Below are positions 47,509-60,298 of a DNA stretch of 64,000 nucleotides, one piece after another (positions within the stretch are counted from its first letter, which is position 1; each line of letters starts with the position of its first letter). Made by a program: the position numbers and the translations under genes. Below the pieces are notes generated by a model. That model saw only the letters and a program-made list of their open reading frames with translations. It was not told where the DNA came from and ran no database searches. The stretch lies in assembly GCA_027919835.1 (NCBI GenBank), contig JANVFP010000002.1, positions 434,001 to 498,000 on the forward strand, given 5' to 3'. The DNA is from Lentinula raphanica. Its lineage: Eukaryota > Basidiomycota > Agaricomycetes > Agaricales > Omphalotaceae.

Positions 47509-49381
47509 TTACCACAGCCATTGAGGTAAAGAAGAATTCAATATCATGGGTGCCGTTGCCTCTCTTCCATCTTTCACAGGAGTTTTGGAGAGGATTGCCG
47601 CATGCCTCACAGCTGTCATTTTCTTTCCTTCTGACGAATGATGGCGTTGAACCCAATCAGAAGATAATTTCCTCACCTCATCATCAGGAGGAAAGGATAC
47701 AGTAGGCATTGGTTTTGCTGTCTGTCCAAAGCCTATATCTGGGGCAACCCGGCCAAGGGACCTAAGCCATTGAGCAACGGCTGCCAACGATACCCGGACT
47801 TCCCATGATCCACCCTCCTGCCAGAAGTGAGCGCCTCTGGTCTACTGCAGTAAAACGTACAAGGAACGAAGAACTGACCGTGATGGTTTTGCATAAAGCC
47901 ACATTGATTCCGTATGCTGTTAAGTAGGCTGCCGCATGATCCAGCGCTTGGACTGGGAATGGTTTTGGATCCAATGTCGTCGGAAGAGAGGGTTTGCCCT
48001 GGGATATAGCATAAGCCTGGGATTCTGCTTGATTGAATCCTGTGGCTGTTTGCACCAAAGAGTCGAACTATGAAATTCGTGAGGGTAAGCTTGAACATAA
48101 CTCCAATCAAATAAGGCACCAACTCCTCGTCTATCTTTCCATGGACCTTCCCATCCCCATGCACAAATATTGGCACAGATGATACCGTGTTTGCTAGCAT
48201 CTTTCATCTTGATTAGTTGGTGTGTACCGAACCCCTTATTTTCCAGCGCTCCAGGTCGATATGCTTGTAAAAAAACATCTACATCCTCGACAAGTTCACG
48301 GAGCTTGACTTTGTCTGCTGGAAGGTTAAGATCGAGTTGGGTCGTTCGCTTGCCGCGCGACGTGTCCACGTCGAGAGTGGGCAGGGCCGGGAGATTAGGA
48401 GATGTGACAAGGAGTACATCGGCACCGTGAGCTAGGCATACGAGAGAAAGCTAATGAATAAACGATGATGAAGACTACATAATTCAATCTTACCAGCTAG
48501 AGTTCTCCCAGCAATGGGTCCGGCCAAGACTCTAGTAAAGTCCAGGACTTTAATATTCTCAAGAGGATGCTTGTATGAGTTCGACAAGGACGAAAAATCC
48601 CGCTTAGGAGCGTCACCAATCTTCAGGACGGTGACTGGCGGTACTTCCTTCAAGGCAAGTCCCTGGGGGAGCTGATCCCATTCATCGAAGCTTCTGAGTG
48701 CAAAAGCACACATCCCTGACTCGGCAGCTTTTTCTTCAAACTCAAACGCATCCCATTGCATGAATGCCTCCTGAACGTGTTCCTTTGTGATTTCCGAGGA
48801 ATCGGGCAAGCCTAGAATCTGTAAGATACCCCGTCGATGACTTCAAAAAGAGATCAAACAGCTATAGATGCGTGACAATCTCATTCGCACTTACTGGGGG
48901 AAATTGGTATGAACTCTTACGAATCTGCGGTCTCTGGTCCTATACAATCCGGCTATTGTGTCCCAGAGAGTGCCGGGAGGTTCGTTCTCTAATGTATAGT
49001 AAGCTTCACTTCCTGACTCGAGAATATCAGATTGCGTGAAGTCGCCTTGGAGTGGGTACTGACGAAATTCAAGAACAGCATGTCGAGCATCTACAGACAC
49101 ACTCTGTTCAATGCCAGTTCGTAACTCGTGAAAATGAGCTGCGGCTAGCCCCGCGAGTCCAATGGAGGTCTGATTCCAAAACATCATGATAAGTGATGGA
49201 AATAATAGTGAAAGGACCTATGATCAACTTGAGCAGCGCTTGCGATTTTGAATGACGAGGTTATAGCTTGATCAGGATTATTGCTTAAAGTAAGATATTG
49301 CAGACACTCTTCAGGAAGTCCACCGCCTGTTGACAGCCAGAGTTTTCTTGCAGCTACTTGCTCATCTGGAACGAAAGGCAT
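47509..49381 (-). CDS. Family III CoA-transferase (CaiB/BaiF type), duplicated
   Basis: Start ATG 49381 (MPFVPDEQVAARKLWLSTGG), stop TAA 47511-47509, at least seven exons. The first half contains TSIGLAGLAAAHFHELRTGI and VSVDARHAVLEFRQYPLQGD. The second begins with the family's usual N-terminal block IKVLDFTRVLAGPIAGRTLA, then HGADVLLVTSPNLPAL, FGTHQLIKMKDASKHGIIC, FDSLVQTATGFNQAESQAY, ALDHAAAYLTAYGINVAL and EGGSWEVRVSLAAVAQWLRS. So the protein has two half-repeats of the fold. Known members move CoA between organic acids or racemise acyl-CoAs. The position of the catalytic Asp of formyl-CoA transferase appears to be His in one half and Ala in the other, so the activity is uncertain. Confidence 0.82.
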
Positions 49382-50023
49382 GTTGTGAGTCAGATGTAAG
49401 ATCCACAAAAAACATAACATAGAATGCATAAGTAATCCATCAAACCGGCAACAAACTCTAGCCGGTTCGCCGTTCACATCGTTGGAACTTGGAGCATATT
49501 GCACTATTGCAGGTATACAGGGCAAGACAGGTATGTATCAATGATTGCTCGACTAGGAAGACAGTTTGACGAAAGAGCACGAAAAACGGGGCCTGGCGCA
49601 TGGCTAATCTGACCAGCAAAAGCAAAACATCCATTGGCAATTCCCTCTCCTTCCACCCAACCAAGTTCCATCGATAGCACAGGCGCAAACACACACATAC
49701 CGAATGCCCATCTTGCCAGAAAAGCAAAAAAAGAGCAACCCAACATGGGGCAGATCATGGGAGGAAAACCTGGAAACCAAACAGAACAAAAAAACAACAA
49801 GCAGACGATGTGAATCGAATAATAATAAAATAGGGAAGCGAGATTAAAAGAAAACTTGTAAACAGAGAAAGAAGCCGCCGTCCTACAAGTCACAAAGAAC
49901 AATTTTGTACAGCAAAGTTCAGGGATCGACTTGGAAAAGCAACGTCAAGGGGATATCAATCCAAGGGACAGTGAGGTAGCAAGTGTAAGTCATGGTCGTG
50001 AGATCGGAATCAATTTACAGCCT
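49382..50023. other. Intergenic region, nothing recognised
   Basis: About 640 bp upstream of the CoA-transferase and downstream of the mucin gene. Overlapping minus-strand frames here are Cys/Phe-rich and look like chance. Several are only alternative readings of one stretch. Confidence 0.5.
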
Positions 50024-53000
50024 CTACCAGTTCATGCTGCTCTCCCGAAGAATAGGCGCTGAGATGGCTGCTGGCATTACGTTCCTCCGTTGCGACATTT
50101 GACCAGCCCTGGCGTCGAAATGGGAATCATCTGCATGGTCACCTTGGTACCCTCGTAGTGAATCTTCGGCGAAATAGAAGCTACGCCTGCGCTGACCACC
50201 AACGCTGTCTTGATCGAATTCGCGACCTTCAGGCCTGTATCCAGCTGCATCACCGGGGTCAGACAAGCGTCTATGGGCGAGCTCTTGACGACGTCGGTAT
50301 GAACGGTAAATTAAGAACCCAAGGACACAGACAGCAATTCCTCCAAGAGAGGCGGTGACACCAATGATGGCATCTTCCTTGCTCTTATCACTAGATGAGG
50401 ATGCACCTGTGTCACTGTCACTCGTCGTCGATCCACTCGAGCCGGTGCTATCAGGGGCAGCGATGGAGAGAAGGTTCCAACCACTGTTCACTAGCGAGGC
50501 AAGTTGCTGTGCCACGGGAATGTCAACTCCTGTATAGAACGCTGATTGATCAGCTTTAATTTGATCCTGCAAATTGGATACGGAGCTGGATGGGATATAG
50601 ACCAGATACATAGTCTCGAGCAAGTCGGCATCGGATGGTCCAGTGTAATCAGATGGTATATTGACTTGGAGAGTCCAAGTCTTTACTTGATCAGCTATGC
50701 AGAATTGTTAACGAACACAGATATGAGAGCACAAGCAAGACAAACCTGTGAGACCCAAGGCTGTTTGCAAGATGACAGGCATGAAAGCAAACAATTGACT
50801 ACTCGAATCCGCACTGTTGACAACAAACGGCCAATTGAGCTGAAGATCGAACAGCAAACTGACAAGAGTATAGCCAGTAAGATTATCGCTAGGTGATATC
50901 TGATCCTGGGGTAAAATCCTGTACGGAAGACTAGAGGGCAACGCTGCAGTGGCCAGAGGAGCTGAAGCAGACAGTGTGGTTTGTGATAGCGTCGTTGTAG
51001 CTTGATCTGGATTAGTGAGTGTGCCCGACGTGGGGGTGGACGATACACTCGCTACTTCAAGAGTGGTCTGGGTGAGAACGAACGACAAATCAGACGGGAC
51101 AGAGACAACGGTGACTGCCGTGGTCACACTGGTGCTGACTACAGTGGTAGTTCCATTAACACTAGCAGTGGAAGAAGCAGTGCCCGAAGGGAAGGAAATC
51201 GTGACAGTGCTGCTTGCATTTCCTGTCGACACTGTAGCTGAAACACTGACTGAGACTGAGCTCTGCGAAACCGAGCTCGTTACAGTTGCATTAGAAGTGG
51301 CTGAATCAGTGACAGAAACAGAGCCGGAGGTAATGGTAACCGACGCCGAAGAGCTAGTTTGGGATACTGAACCGGACACAGTAGATGAGGAATTTCCAAT
51401 CGAGGTATCGGTCGAGGTTGATTGCACAACTGAACCAGACAGAGAAGTTGCGGAACTGCTAAACGATGAACCTGTAATAGTGGCAGAAACAGACGAACCA
51501 GAGGATAAAACGGAGCTGGGTAAAATAGAGTCGCTGCCTGTGATCGAAAGACTGGTTGGGACGGATATCGGCAATGACAACGAGGCTGAGCCACTCGTAG
51601 GAATGACACTATCACTGGTCGGGATGGATATCGGCAATGACAATGACAATGAGCTACTCGTGTCAGTGGTACTAGCTCCGCTGGAAGAAGTTACAGTGGA
51701 GATACCGGACGACGCAGTAGATGTCACCACACCGGAATCAGTCGAAGACGGGAACAACGGGATGGATATAGATAGCCCGACAGAGGTAGACGCTGCACTG
51801 CTCGAGGAATCACTGGCTGTCGTCGGAGCCGAACTTCCGCTGATTCCGATCGAGGACGTTGATGCATCGCTAGAAGAGCCGCTGGTTGGGAACAAAGTCG
51901 GAATGAGCCCACCCGAATCTGTCGAAGCCGAAACACTGGATGAATCAGTAGTTGTCGGCAACAATGAGGGTAAAAGTCCGCCAGATGAAGAAGATGCACT
52001 GGACACTGGAGCTGATCCTGATATTACTGAGCTACTGGAAGAATCGACTGCACTCGTGGTGATGGTGGGTAACAAGGACGTCACTGGAGATATGATCGAG
52101 GATATGATCGACGGCAATATACCAGGATCAGTTGTTGAAGTAGCTGATAAGACAGTCGTGGAAGAAGCTACCGCGGTGTCCGAGCTGGCGACACTTGTAG
52201 GCGAAGCTGTCGCGGTGGTATCTGTTACAGCAGCGCTTGTGGTAGCAACTGTTGCGGATGTGTCTGAGCCAGCGGTGCTTGTGGTAGCAGCCGATATGGT
52301 ATCTGAGTTGACAGCGCTGGAAGAAGATGAAGATCCTAACGGCAGTGTAGGCAGGATGGACGATAGAATTGATGGCAATAATCCTTGAGAACTCGTTGTA
52401 GCTGACGAAACACTTGTACTAGTGGGCGCAACTGTGGTAGACGTGGCACCGAGAACAGTCGTAGTCGGACTGGTATTTGACGAAGCAGTGCTTGAACTTG
52501 ATGAGACACTGCTAGAGACACTAAGGCTGGAACTGGCACTGCTGCTGCTAGAAGCACTAGAGCTGACGCTACTCGATGTCGCCGGAGTGCTGCTACCGCT
52601 TGACGAGCTCGTACTGGCACTGGAGCTAGAAGATGAAACAGGAGCAGAGCTGGCACTTGGGATTGACGAAGAAGCGGCCAGAGACGCAGACGATGCGGAC
52701 GTGGGAGCGGAAGACGAAGATGGCGTGAGAGAGGATGATGTTGCAGTGGAAGATGCGCCCAACAAGTCACCCACATCGCTACCAGCATCAGACACAGTGT
52801 CGCCGAGGTCGCTGCCCAAGTCTGTGACGGTATTGCCTAAATCTGAGCCTAGGTCGGTGATAACGTTGCCCAAACCACGAGAGAAGACATCTAGAAGACG
52901 GAGAGGGTCACGAAAGAGGGCTAAAAGGACGATTAAGGACTTACCGAGGACACTACGTTTGCTAGCATGGCTCATAGAACGACGAGCGAAAGAATGTTCA

Positions 53001-53086
53001 GAGGACGAATGGACGGCATGAACGGAAGAGACGAGGAGAGAGAAGAGGAGAGCACTGCGATAAATAGCAGGTAATAGAGGTTTCAT
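50024..53086 (-). CDS. MSB2: Msb2-like transmembrane signalling mucin
   Basis: Two exons, 53086-50746 and 50694-50024, with a 51-nt intron, give 1003 aa. The start MKPLLPAIYRSALLFSLLVS is a signal peptide. About 600 residues of Ser/Thr-rich repeats follow, expected to be heavily O-glycosylated. Then comes a conserved extracellular part (LPYRILPQDQISPSDNLTGY; LLETMYLVYIPSSSVSNLQD), one transmembrane helix (AIIGVTASLGGIAVCVLGFL) with a YRSYRRR stop-transfer, and a cytosolic tail of about 90 residues. This layout matches Msb2, the cell-surface sensor above the filamentation MAP kinase and osmotic pathways. Another single-pass mucin is possible, since mucin repeats themselves are not diagnostic. 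Confidence 0.65.
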
Positions 53087-53615
53087 TGCGAGATTTTTGA
53101 GCAAAGAGTTGCTGGATAGCAGGACGCGGTGCTAATGCACTGCCTGAGGAAGGAGCGTGGATGTCTGAATGACAGAGGAGAAATAGAAGAAATCTGCGTG
53201 AAGGTCCGTGCACGCTACGGCCAAAAAGCCAAAGGCCAGGTTGGAACGAAAGCAAAAAAGGTGAGTTGATGGGAACAACCAAGGTTTTTTCTCACACATC
53301 TATTTATTCATTCCTCTAACTCGTTTGAGATTTTAACCACTTAAAACATCTACTACAGCCCCCCCTCACAGCTTACACCTCAATCCATTGGCCTTGAAGG
53401 TTACTTGAGCTTTTCAACCATATTTTTCATCTCTTCAACAATCCAGATCGCAAACTGCGCACTTCGTCCACGTGTACTCTTAGCAACCGTTTATTATTCC
53501 GTAATCTCATCCTCAATTTTCCGTGTACTGATGTGGGCATGACTTGTTCGTATACATAACCAGAAGACGGAGAACATGTAGGCCATATGTACTAACAGCA
53601 ATTCACCACCCATCT
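53087..53615. other. Intergenic region, promoter side of the mucin gene
   Basis: About 530 bp between the mucin start and the uL23 stop. A T-rich stretch near 53285-53340 is present; no gene seen. Confidence 0.5.
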
Positions 53616-54322
53616 TCAGATGAACCCAATCTGTTGCGGGAAGGTATCAGTCATTCGTCTACGTGATCAACAAATATCATTACGAACTTTGTTGGCAACA
53701 TCCAGAGCATCATGATCAGCCGTTAGGCGGACATATGCCTTTTTCTTGCCGTCCGGACTGAGATGAGAGAGTGAGATAGAGATCGTCATGCACATGAGCA
53801 TTCCAACTAACCGGATGAGAGTGTTCACTTTCGCGGCCTGAACATCGTACAACTTTTTCACAGCATCTTTAATCTGGCGTTTGTTCGACTTGATATCAAC
53901 GATGAAAACCAGCGTGTTGTGCTCTTCGATCTTTTTCATCGCTGATTCTGTGTTCAAGGGTCTGTAAAGAAGCCATCCACTTCAGTACAGAAGCTCAACC
54001 ATCCAGAAACAGACACATACGAGACAATCGTCCTGAACTGATCCATCCGAGGTGCATGAGGAACACTCTTTCTGGGGTATTTCGGATCTCTCGGCAGACG
54101 CAACGTCTTTGGTCGGTGGAAGGAAACTGAGAATCGTGTCTTGCGCGATGAGTGGGAGTGAACACCCTGAAGAGCGGCTTTCTTCGCCGCTTTGGCTTTA
54201 AGTTCTTTGGTTTTCGCAGTCGCTATTTAATTATGCATTAGCATGATCACAGTCCATGAGTCCACAAACCACGCACACTTTGAAGCCGTGGCTGTGAATT
54301 TCGTGGATTTTGTTGCAGCCAT
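53616..54322 (-). CDS. RPL25: 60S ribosomal protein uL23
   Basis: Five exons (54322-54277, 54222-54021, 53961-53812, 53757-53688, 53630-53616) sum to 483 nt, 160 aa. The N terminus is the basic, Lys/Ala-rich extension of the eukaryotic form ([35 protein letters not shown]). The conserved core reads [60 protein letters not shown] and [20 protein letters not shown], ending ANKIGFI. The last exon codes only four residues plus stop. The protein binds 25S rRNA near the exit tunnel, where it contacts SRP and nascent chains. Confidence 0.94.
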
Positions 54323-54896
54323 TGTCTTGAGCCTAGAAGTATAGATACAAGGGTTAGCCAATGCTTGCTGATACACGGAAAACGAAACCAAGGAAAAGGT
54401 GCTGATCCAGCTCTTCGCGTGAGCCCTAGAGCGAGTGCAAAGGAAAGCTCTGGCAGAATTTCATGATGAATCCATGGGAATCACTCCAAACGACATCCAA
54501 TCAACACAAACACCATCCAACGTGTTTTCCTGCAATTCGGCCTCAAATATCCACAAAGAGCGTTTCCAAACACAGACGAGCACAAGAGACGTGGGTTACG
54601 GGAAAGTATGAGGGCTATTTCGACGAACCTTTCTGGCGAATGGGTCGGTCGACGTTGAGTATCAGATAAATTTCTTGGCTGCAGTTTGTGGCTATGCTCG
54701 GGCGCTTAATTGTGCAAGCGCTCGTTCCTCGATGTACTCGGGACTGTAAACTCATGCATGACTCGCGCCTCACATATTTCACTTGAAGAGAAATTGAGGA
54801 CAGGTGAAAGTTCAAGAAATACTGTATTATATATAAGAATATGCCTTGGTCCCAAGATGAACTAGTATGCGTTACAACAAGTGCTTCAAACCTTAT
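54323..54896. other. Intergenic region upstream of uL23
   Basis: About 570 bp holding the uL23 promoter and the 3' end of the SNF2 gene. A 68-codon plus-strand frame at 54463 is probably chance. Confidence 0.5.
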
Positions 54897-57800
54897 TCAA
54901 TCATCATCCTCTCCTAGCATCATCGCCAATGCATCGTTCCCTTCACCAGCCGTTGTCTCATACACCGCAAACGCAGCCTTCTTGCCACCTTCCGTAGCCG
55001 CTGCTCCAGGTGCATCTGCAGATGTCCATCCTTTGCCTCTCTCAGTGAAAACTTCAGGCGAGCGATCTAACAGAGACTCCAGGTCTGCGTCACTCAGAAC
55101 GTTGGCCTTCCCTTCGTTCGTGTTTGGAACCACCTCAATCTTCTCCCCTTCAAGTCGCATCAGGGAAGCGGCCATCTCCGCGATGGTCTCACTTTTACCC
55201 CTACTCTGAGCGGCAGTTCCAGGCATTCGGAATTTACCTGTAAGAACCTGTTATGATCGACAGAGCCGCTGAGTTTCTGAAGGAAACTGACCTTTAGCAA
55301 TCACAAGTGCTTCGAGTTGTCGTTTCTCGGTTGCCCGTTGCATGATTTTTGTCTCAATCGTATGCGCGCTGACAAGTCTGTATATGAGAACAGGCTTCGT
55401 CTGGCCTATACGATGTGCGCGATCTTGAGCTTGTGCGTCCATTTGTGGATTCTGCCGTATCTGTCAGAAAGTTGTTGAATGATACGCAAACGACAACATA
55501 CCCAATCTTGGTCATAGAAAATGACAGTATCCGCTGCAACTAGATTGATACCAAGGCCACCAGCCCTCGTGCTGAGTAAGAAAAGATGCGGTGCCCCAGG
55601 CGCATCACCGCCGTTCTGGAATGCTAACATCTGTTCACGACGTTCGGTTGGAGAACTCGAGCCATCAATACGGCAGATAACCCATCCCTTAATCTCCCTC
55701 GCCCAATCCTGTTCAGATGATTGAGATTGTGGACTATGGCCGATAGAGATGCAAACTCACCTCAAGGATGTTTAGCATGGTCGTGAACTGGCTGAATAAT
55801 AACACTTTGTGTTTGCGCTTGAACAACTCCGTAAGTAAACGATCGAGGACCATCATCTTTCCACTTGCGGACACCAATTCGTCATTGAGTATCGGTTGTA
55901 AAGTTGTCGGGTCTAGAGGCCAATCAAATAGGAACGGATGCGAGCACACTTTGCGCAGTTGCATGACTGTATTCTGCAACTTCATATTGTTCACTTTCTT
56001 TCCTGTTGAACGAGTTCAGAATGGACACACAACACAGTGATGTTTGGTCACCTACGCGCTAACTCCTTGTGATGAGCTTCTCTGAGTCGAACAAGATCCA
56101 CTGTGCTTTCTGCCTGTCGCCGTTCCTCTGCGCTTTCTAGTTTATCGAAGTAGACATCGTCTTCCTCCTCTACAAGGTAACATGGTCTTTCTTTGTTCGC
56201 TCGATTTCGGAGCTTTCTTGGACCGAGATCTTCAGGCACACTTTCGGATGTTTCCTTGTTCCCCTCCTTGTTTTGCATGAGGTATGCTCGAAGAGTACCG
56301 TCCAAAACTTTGTCGTATGTTTCGCGCTGGATCACACTGAGTGGCGCGTAAAGAACATACTCTTTCTTGGGTGGGAGGTTTGTTTCAACATCGGATTTGA
56401 GCCTACGAAGGAGAAAAGGTTTCAAAATGGCGTGCAAGGATTCGACGATGCGAGCGGTGCGGTCATTGCCAATAGAAGCTTGCATTGATGGAAGATTGAA
56501 CCTGAAGACGTGATCAGTCGTTGAGTCTCCGAAAATTCAGACCGAACAATGACTGACCAAGACTGGAAGGCGTCTACATCATTGAAGATGTCAGGGAGGA
56601 TAAAATTCAGAAGGGACCACAGCTCGGCCAAATTATTCTGTCCAGGGGTTTCATTCATGAGGATCACCAACTCCTAAACGAAGACTTACATGCAAAGGAG
56701 TACCCGTGAGAATCATTCTAGAGGCGGTTGAATATTTCTTTATCTCGCGCGTTAAGGTGCAGTCGAGATTCTTCAACCGGTGACCTTCGTCTACGACAAT
56801 GTATCCCCACTCATATGCCGCAAGGTGTACCCTGTCCTTGATGATCATTTCATAGGTTGTGACGACCACAGGAAACTTGAGTGCTCGCTCTGTTTCTTCA
56901 GGAGTCGCGACTTCTTCCACTTCCTCCACTTCCAACGTTTGCTTTGTGCTAGCAGGCTGTCGAGGTCCCCTTCCCCTTCTTCCTCTTCCTCTCCCTCTAC
57001 CTCGAACTGGTTTCGGGCTTGATTCAGATTCTTCTGATTTGTCGTCCTTTTTGTTGGTTTTAACCGGGAGAAGATCAACGCGCATGACTTCCCGACGAAG
57101 AGAAGCCCTTTCGGCAGGTGTGCCATGGTACATGCACACGGGAATCTAGTTCCAAATTGTATCAAACCGATCCCTCGAAACAGAGGGACACTTACACTTG
57201 GAGCGAACTTGGCGTACTCATCCATCCAGTTGTGCAAAACGCTCAGGGGACACACAATTAAGAATGGCATTGCAGCTCCGAGTTCACGCAGGTGAGCGCT
57301 GAAAGCAATGATTTGAAGGGTCTGGAGGACTTGTTAGAAGATCCGTATTCGCTTGAAAGGCTTACAACTTGCCTTGCCCAAACCCATTTCATCGGCTTTA
57401 GATGATCATGAGTTATAGTGCATTCAAGGAAATGGGCTCACGAACCAAGAATGCCAGAGATACCACTCGAATGTAGAGACGCCATCCACCGCAGGCCGTC
57501 GAGTTGATACGGTCTCAAGGTAGCCCCCGTTATAAGCGAAGGCTGCTGGAAAATGAGTGTCCTATTCGAAGAATTATCTTCTCCATCATCGAGTTTTCTC
57601 CGTTTGGTTGCAAGAGCTTCCTCTGCCTCTTCTTCCTCGGACTCGGACTCTACGCTCTGTTGTTTTCGACGTTTACTACGTCTCGCCGGTGGTTTCTTCT
57701 GAGGCATCGGCTTTTTAGGAATAGGAGTTGATTGATTATACAATGCCTCATTTGCTTTGTCCATTTCCTGCGTGAGGAGTTTGGAATACATTGCCGATTT

Positions 57801-58136
57801 CTCCAAAACGAAAGTCAGCCGCTTGAACCGCACGTCCATGTCCTGAAAAGAAGTTAGGGGTACGACACCAATTTGAGAAGGTATGATGGCGCACTTCTTC
57901 ATCTACCGCAATAGAGTTGGATTCCTGTTGAACATTGATGTTAGCTAGTTTAGGAACAAGCAGCCAAGGGCGTGTTTTACATCAATGAGCGCGTCTTCAA
58001 GCTCTTCTTCTTCCTCTTTAACCGCATCCAAGTCATCGGGTGGCGGACTCGACGCAGCTGTGCTAGCTGGAGGGAGACTTGTACCGAGCATTGAATGAGA
58101 AGGAGAAGAGCAAGGAGAGGAGGTCTTGGAAGACAT
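54897..58136 (-). CDS. IRC5: SNF2-family ATPase of the LSH/Irc5 (HELLS, DDM1) type
   Basis: Start ATG 58136 ([17 protein letters not shown]), stop TGA 54899-54897. An acidic N terminus and a Lys/Arg-rich segment ([18 protein letters not shown]) come first. Then the helicase motifs: [20 protein letters not shown], Walker [11 protein letters not shown] split by an intron, [18 protein letters not shown], the DEGH box ([12 protein letters not shown]), [57 protein letters not shown], then the second lobe [14 protein letters not shown] and [12 protein letters not shown]. The insert layout and KSDVE..LPPKKE follow LSH/Irc5 rather than Snf2 or ISWI. Relatives remodel nucleosomes and in plants and animals support DNA methylation of transposons. 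Only 89 bp separate its start from PET8. Confidence 0.85.
57322..57372 (-). other. GC-AG intron inside the Walker A codons of the SNF2 gene
   Basis: Splicing GGC AAG|GCAAGT...CCTCCAG|ACC gives G-K-T-L-Q, the conserved motif. The donor is GC, not GT, within an otherwise ideal donor (AAG|GCAAGT). No GT donor nearby restores the motif in frame. Confidence 0.75.
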
Positions 58137-58225
58137 GGTGGTTTGAGATCAACGCGTCAATGAGCAATCAAATGACACGTGATGTGATTACTGATCATGA
58201 GCGCTTCTTTTCTTTTCTTAAACTC
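58137..58225. promoter_or_regulatory. Compact divergent promoter, SNF2 gene and PET8
   Basis: Only 89 bp lie between the two start codons, so both promoters and 5' leaders must overlap here or extend into coding sequence. No TATA box is obvious. Confidence 0.6.
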
Positions 58226-59193
58226 ATGCCACCTACATTTTTTGACTCGCTCATTGCAGGCGGCGCTGCTGGCACCGCTGTAGATCTTCTCTTCTTTCCT
58301 ATAGATACTCTCAAGACACGCTTGCAATCAGCTCAAGGCTTTGCTCGCGCTGGAGGTTTCAAAGGCATTTACAAGGGAATTGGAAGTGTTGGAGTTGGAA
58401 GTGCTCCTGGAGCTGCCGCTTTCTTCTGCACTTATGATACTCTGAAAAGGACTCTCCCATTTCCTGATCATCTCTCCTCCGTCAATCATATCGTATCAGC
58501 TTCTATGGGCGAAATCGTACGTTCCTGAGTACCACACTTCACCTTGATTGCTGATTATTCTAGGCAGCTTGTTTGATACGTGTTCCAACAGAGGTAATTA
58601 AAACACGGATGCAAACGTCTAGTTATGGCACTGGGTTCTCCTCCTTTGCAGCCGCACGATTTCTTTGGACCACTGACGGTCTCAAGGGTTTTTATAAGGG
58701 ATTTGGGATTACAGTAATGCGGGAGGTATGAACGCCACTTTCGGATTCCTATAGATAACTGAGCAACCTCGATAGATTCCCTTTACCTCAATTCAATTTC
58801 CGCTTTATGAGATCTTGAAATCTCGCCTTTCCAACGTTTCAGGACGAAAACCTCTTTATGCTCATGAAGCCGCTCTTTGTGGAAGTGTTGCCGGCGGATT
58901 TGCGGCAGCAGCCACGACCCCTTTAGACGTGCTGAAAACGAGAATAATGCTTGACATGCGGGTTTGTCCATGACTTTTTCTGCCTCAGACGATCATCTCA
59001 TACCAATACATAGAATACAGCCTCTCCATCTCCAAACATTATAACCCGCTTTCGTACAATCTATGTCGAAGAAGGAATGAAAGCGCTATTTTCCGGGGTT
59101 GTACCAAGGACGATGTGGATTTCCGCCGGGGGAGCTGTGTTTTTAGGCGTTTATGAATGGGTCGCTGGTGAACTGATGAGCTTTCGCTCATGA
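58226..59193 (+). CDS. PET8: Mitochondrial S-adenosylmethionine carrier
   Basis: Four exons (58226-58516, 58564-58725, 58776-58961, 59014-59193) sum to 819 nt, 272 aa. Three carrier repeats are seen with their PX[DE]XX[KR] signatures: [22 protein letters not shown] and [11 protein letters not shown]. The start [20 protein letters not shown] and [20 protein letters not shown] in repeat 1 match the Pet8/SLC25A26 group, which imports SAM into the matrix for methylation, lipoate and biotin synthesis. An upstream in-frame start at 58079 is unlikely, as it lies inside the neighbouring gene. Confidence 0.9.
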
Positions 59194-60290
59194 AACGATC
59201 ACCTAGCGTGTACTAATGTTTCTCACTCGAATTATCTGTAGATCTTTGCTCACTATCCGTAACGATATCTTTCAATCCAATTGCGAAATATTTGCTATCA
59301 TCCAACCTCTTGAACTACATAACTCCTTTCGATGAATCCTCGTACATGATGATTGATATGAACTGACCTTGAAAGTTGACGTTGATGGACTGCTGGGATG
59401 ATTTCGAAGGTCAAGTCTATAATTTAATGATGAACTCAAGTCTCAGAGCTGATTGATTTCAACCTATTTTAGCCTCAAACATTTATTACAGACTCTCCAC
59501 TGCCTCTCGGTGCCAGTTTCAAGTGTAAGCGAAGTGGGTCATCCTCCCCTCGGGCCTCTTCATGCTTTCGAAGGGGATTGAAGTTTAATTATTATGTGCT
59601 GCAACACATTGACTTTTGGCAGCTTTTGGCCAGCTGCTCTTCGTCTACTGGGATCACACAATGTATGTGTATATATCGCGGTCTGCGCTAGTCTGTGCTA
59701 CTCAATGAGAGCAGTCTCGACTCCCGAACTCAAAGTTACCCGAAGGCGATGACCGCTGGGATTCGGGAACCAACTGGAACCAAGAGAATGGAACACGCTG
59801 GGTACTCGTCCGTAAATCCTTATGGGAAGGAGTCATCCGTTGGAGTACCAACTAGTATGCGATGGCAAGTCGTGGCAAGTTCAATGAGGTTCAATGCCGT
59901 TCAGTGCGACTGATCTTTGTGAGGCTGTTATCAGGATTCAGATGATCCGGAACACCCATGATGAACTATTGCCTGGTTGCCAGTTGGTCGATACTAGTCA
60001 ATAAGAAACTGACAAAATTGCCCAAAATGAGGACTGATAACTACTGATAACTGCCGATAACGAATATTCGTGTGGGTATATAGGTATAAACCCGGATGGA
60101 GTTGGTCGGGATCATTGGAAAGCGCTGCTGGATGCAACGGTTTGCTTACTGGTATCAGGTTTGTATACATACAAGTTGCCAAGAACTCGCCGACGGTTTT
60201 TCTAAGCACAGCTCCTGCGGACCAGAATCACTCCATTGGTTGATCCGCCATTCTGAAACTGATACCATCAACTCCCAGGATACAGAAATC
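59194..60290. other. Intergenic region, nothing recognised
   Basis: About 1.1 kb without a credible gene on either strand. Short direct words such as GTTCAATG repeat near 59878-59905. Confidence 0.5.
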
Positions 60291-60298
60291 ATATAAAA
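60291..60298 (+). promoter_or_regulatory. TATA box upstream of the low-complexity gene
   Basis: ATATAAAA about 265 bp before the start codon at 60558, with CT-rich leader sequence after it. It suggests a strong, regulated promoter and a long 5' UTR. Confidence 0.5.

Noticed and set aside
49504..49902. 132-codon minus-strand ORF upstream of the CoA-transferase
   Set aside because: Cys/Phe-rich, no domain, and overlapping frames over the same stretch are equally open.
51015..52388. 457-codon plus-strand ORF rich in Val, Asp, Glu
   Set aside because: It is the reverse-strand shadow of the Ser/Thr repeat codons of the mucin gene. The minus-strand reading has a signal peptide and transmembrane helix.
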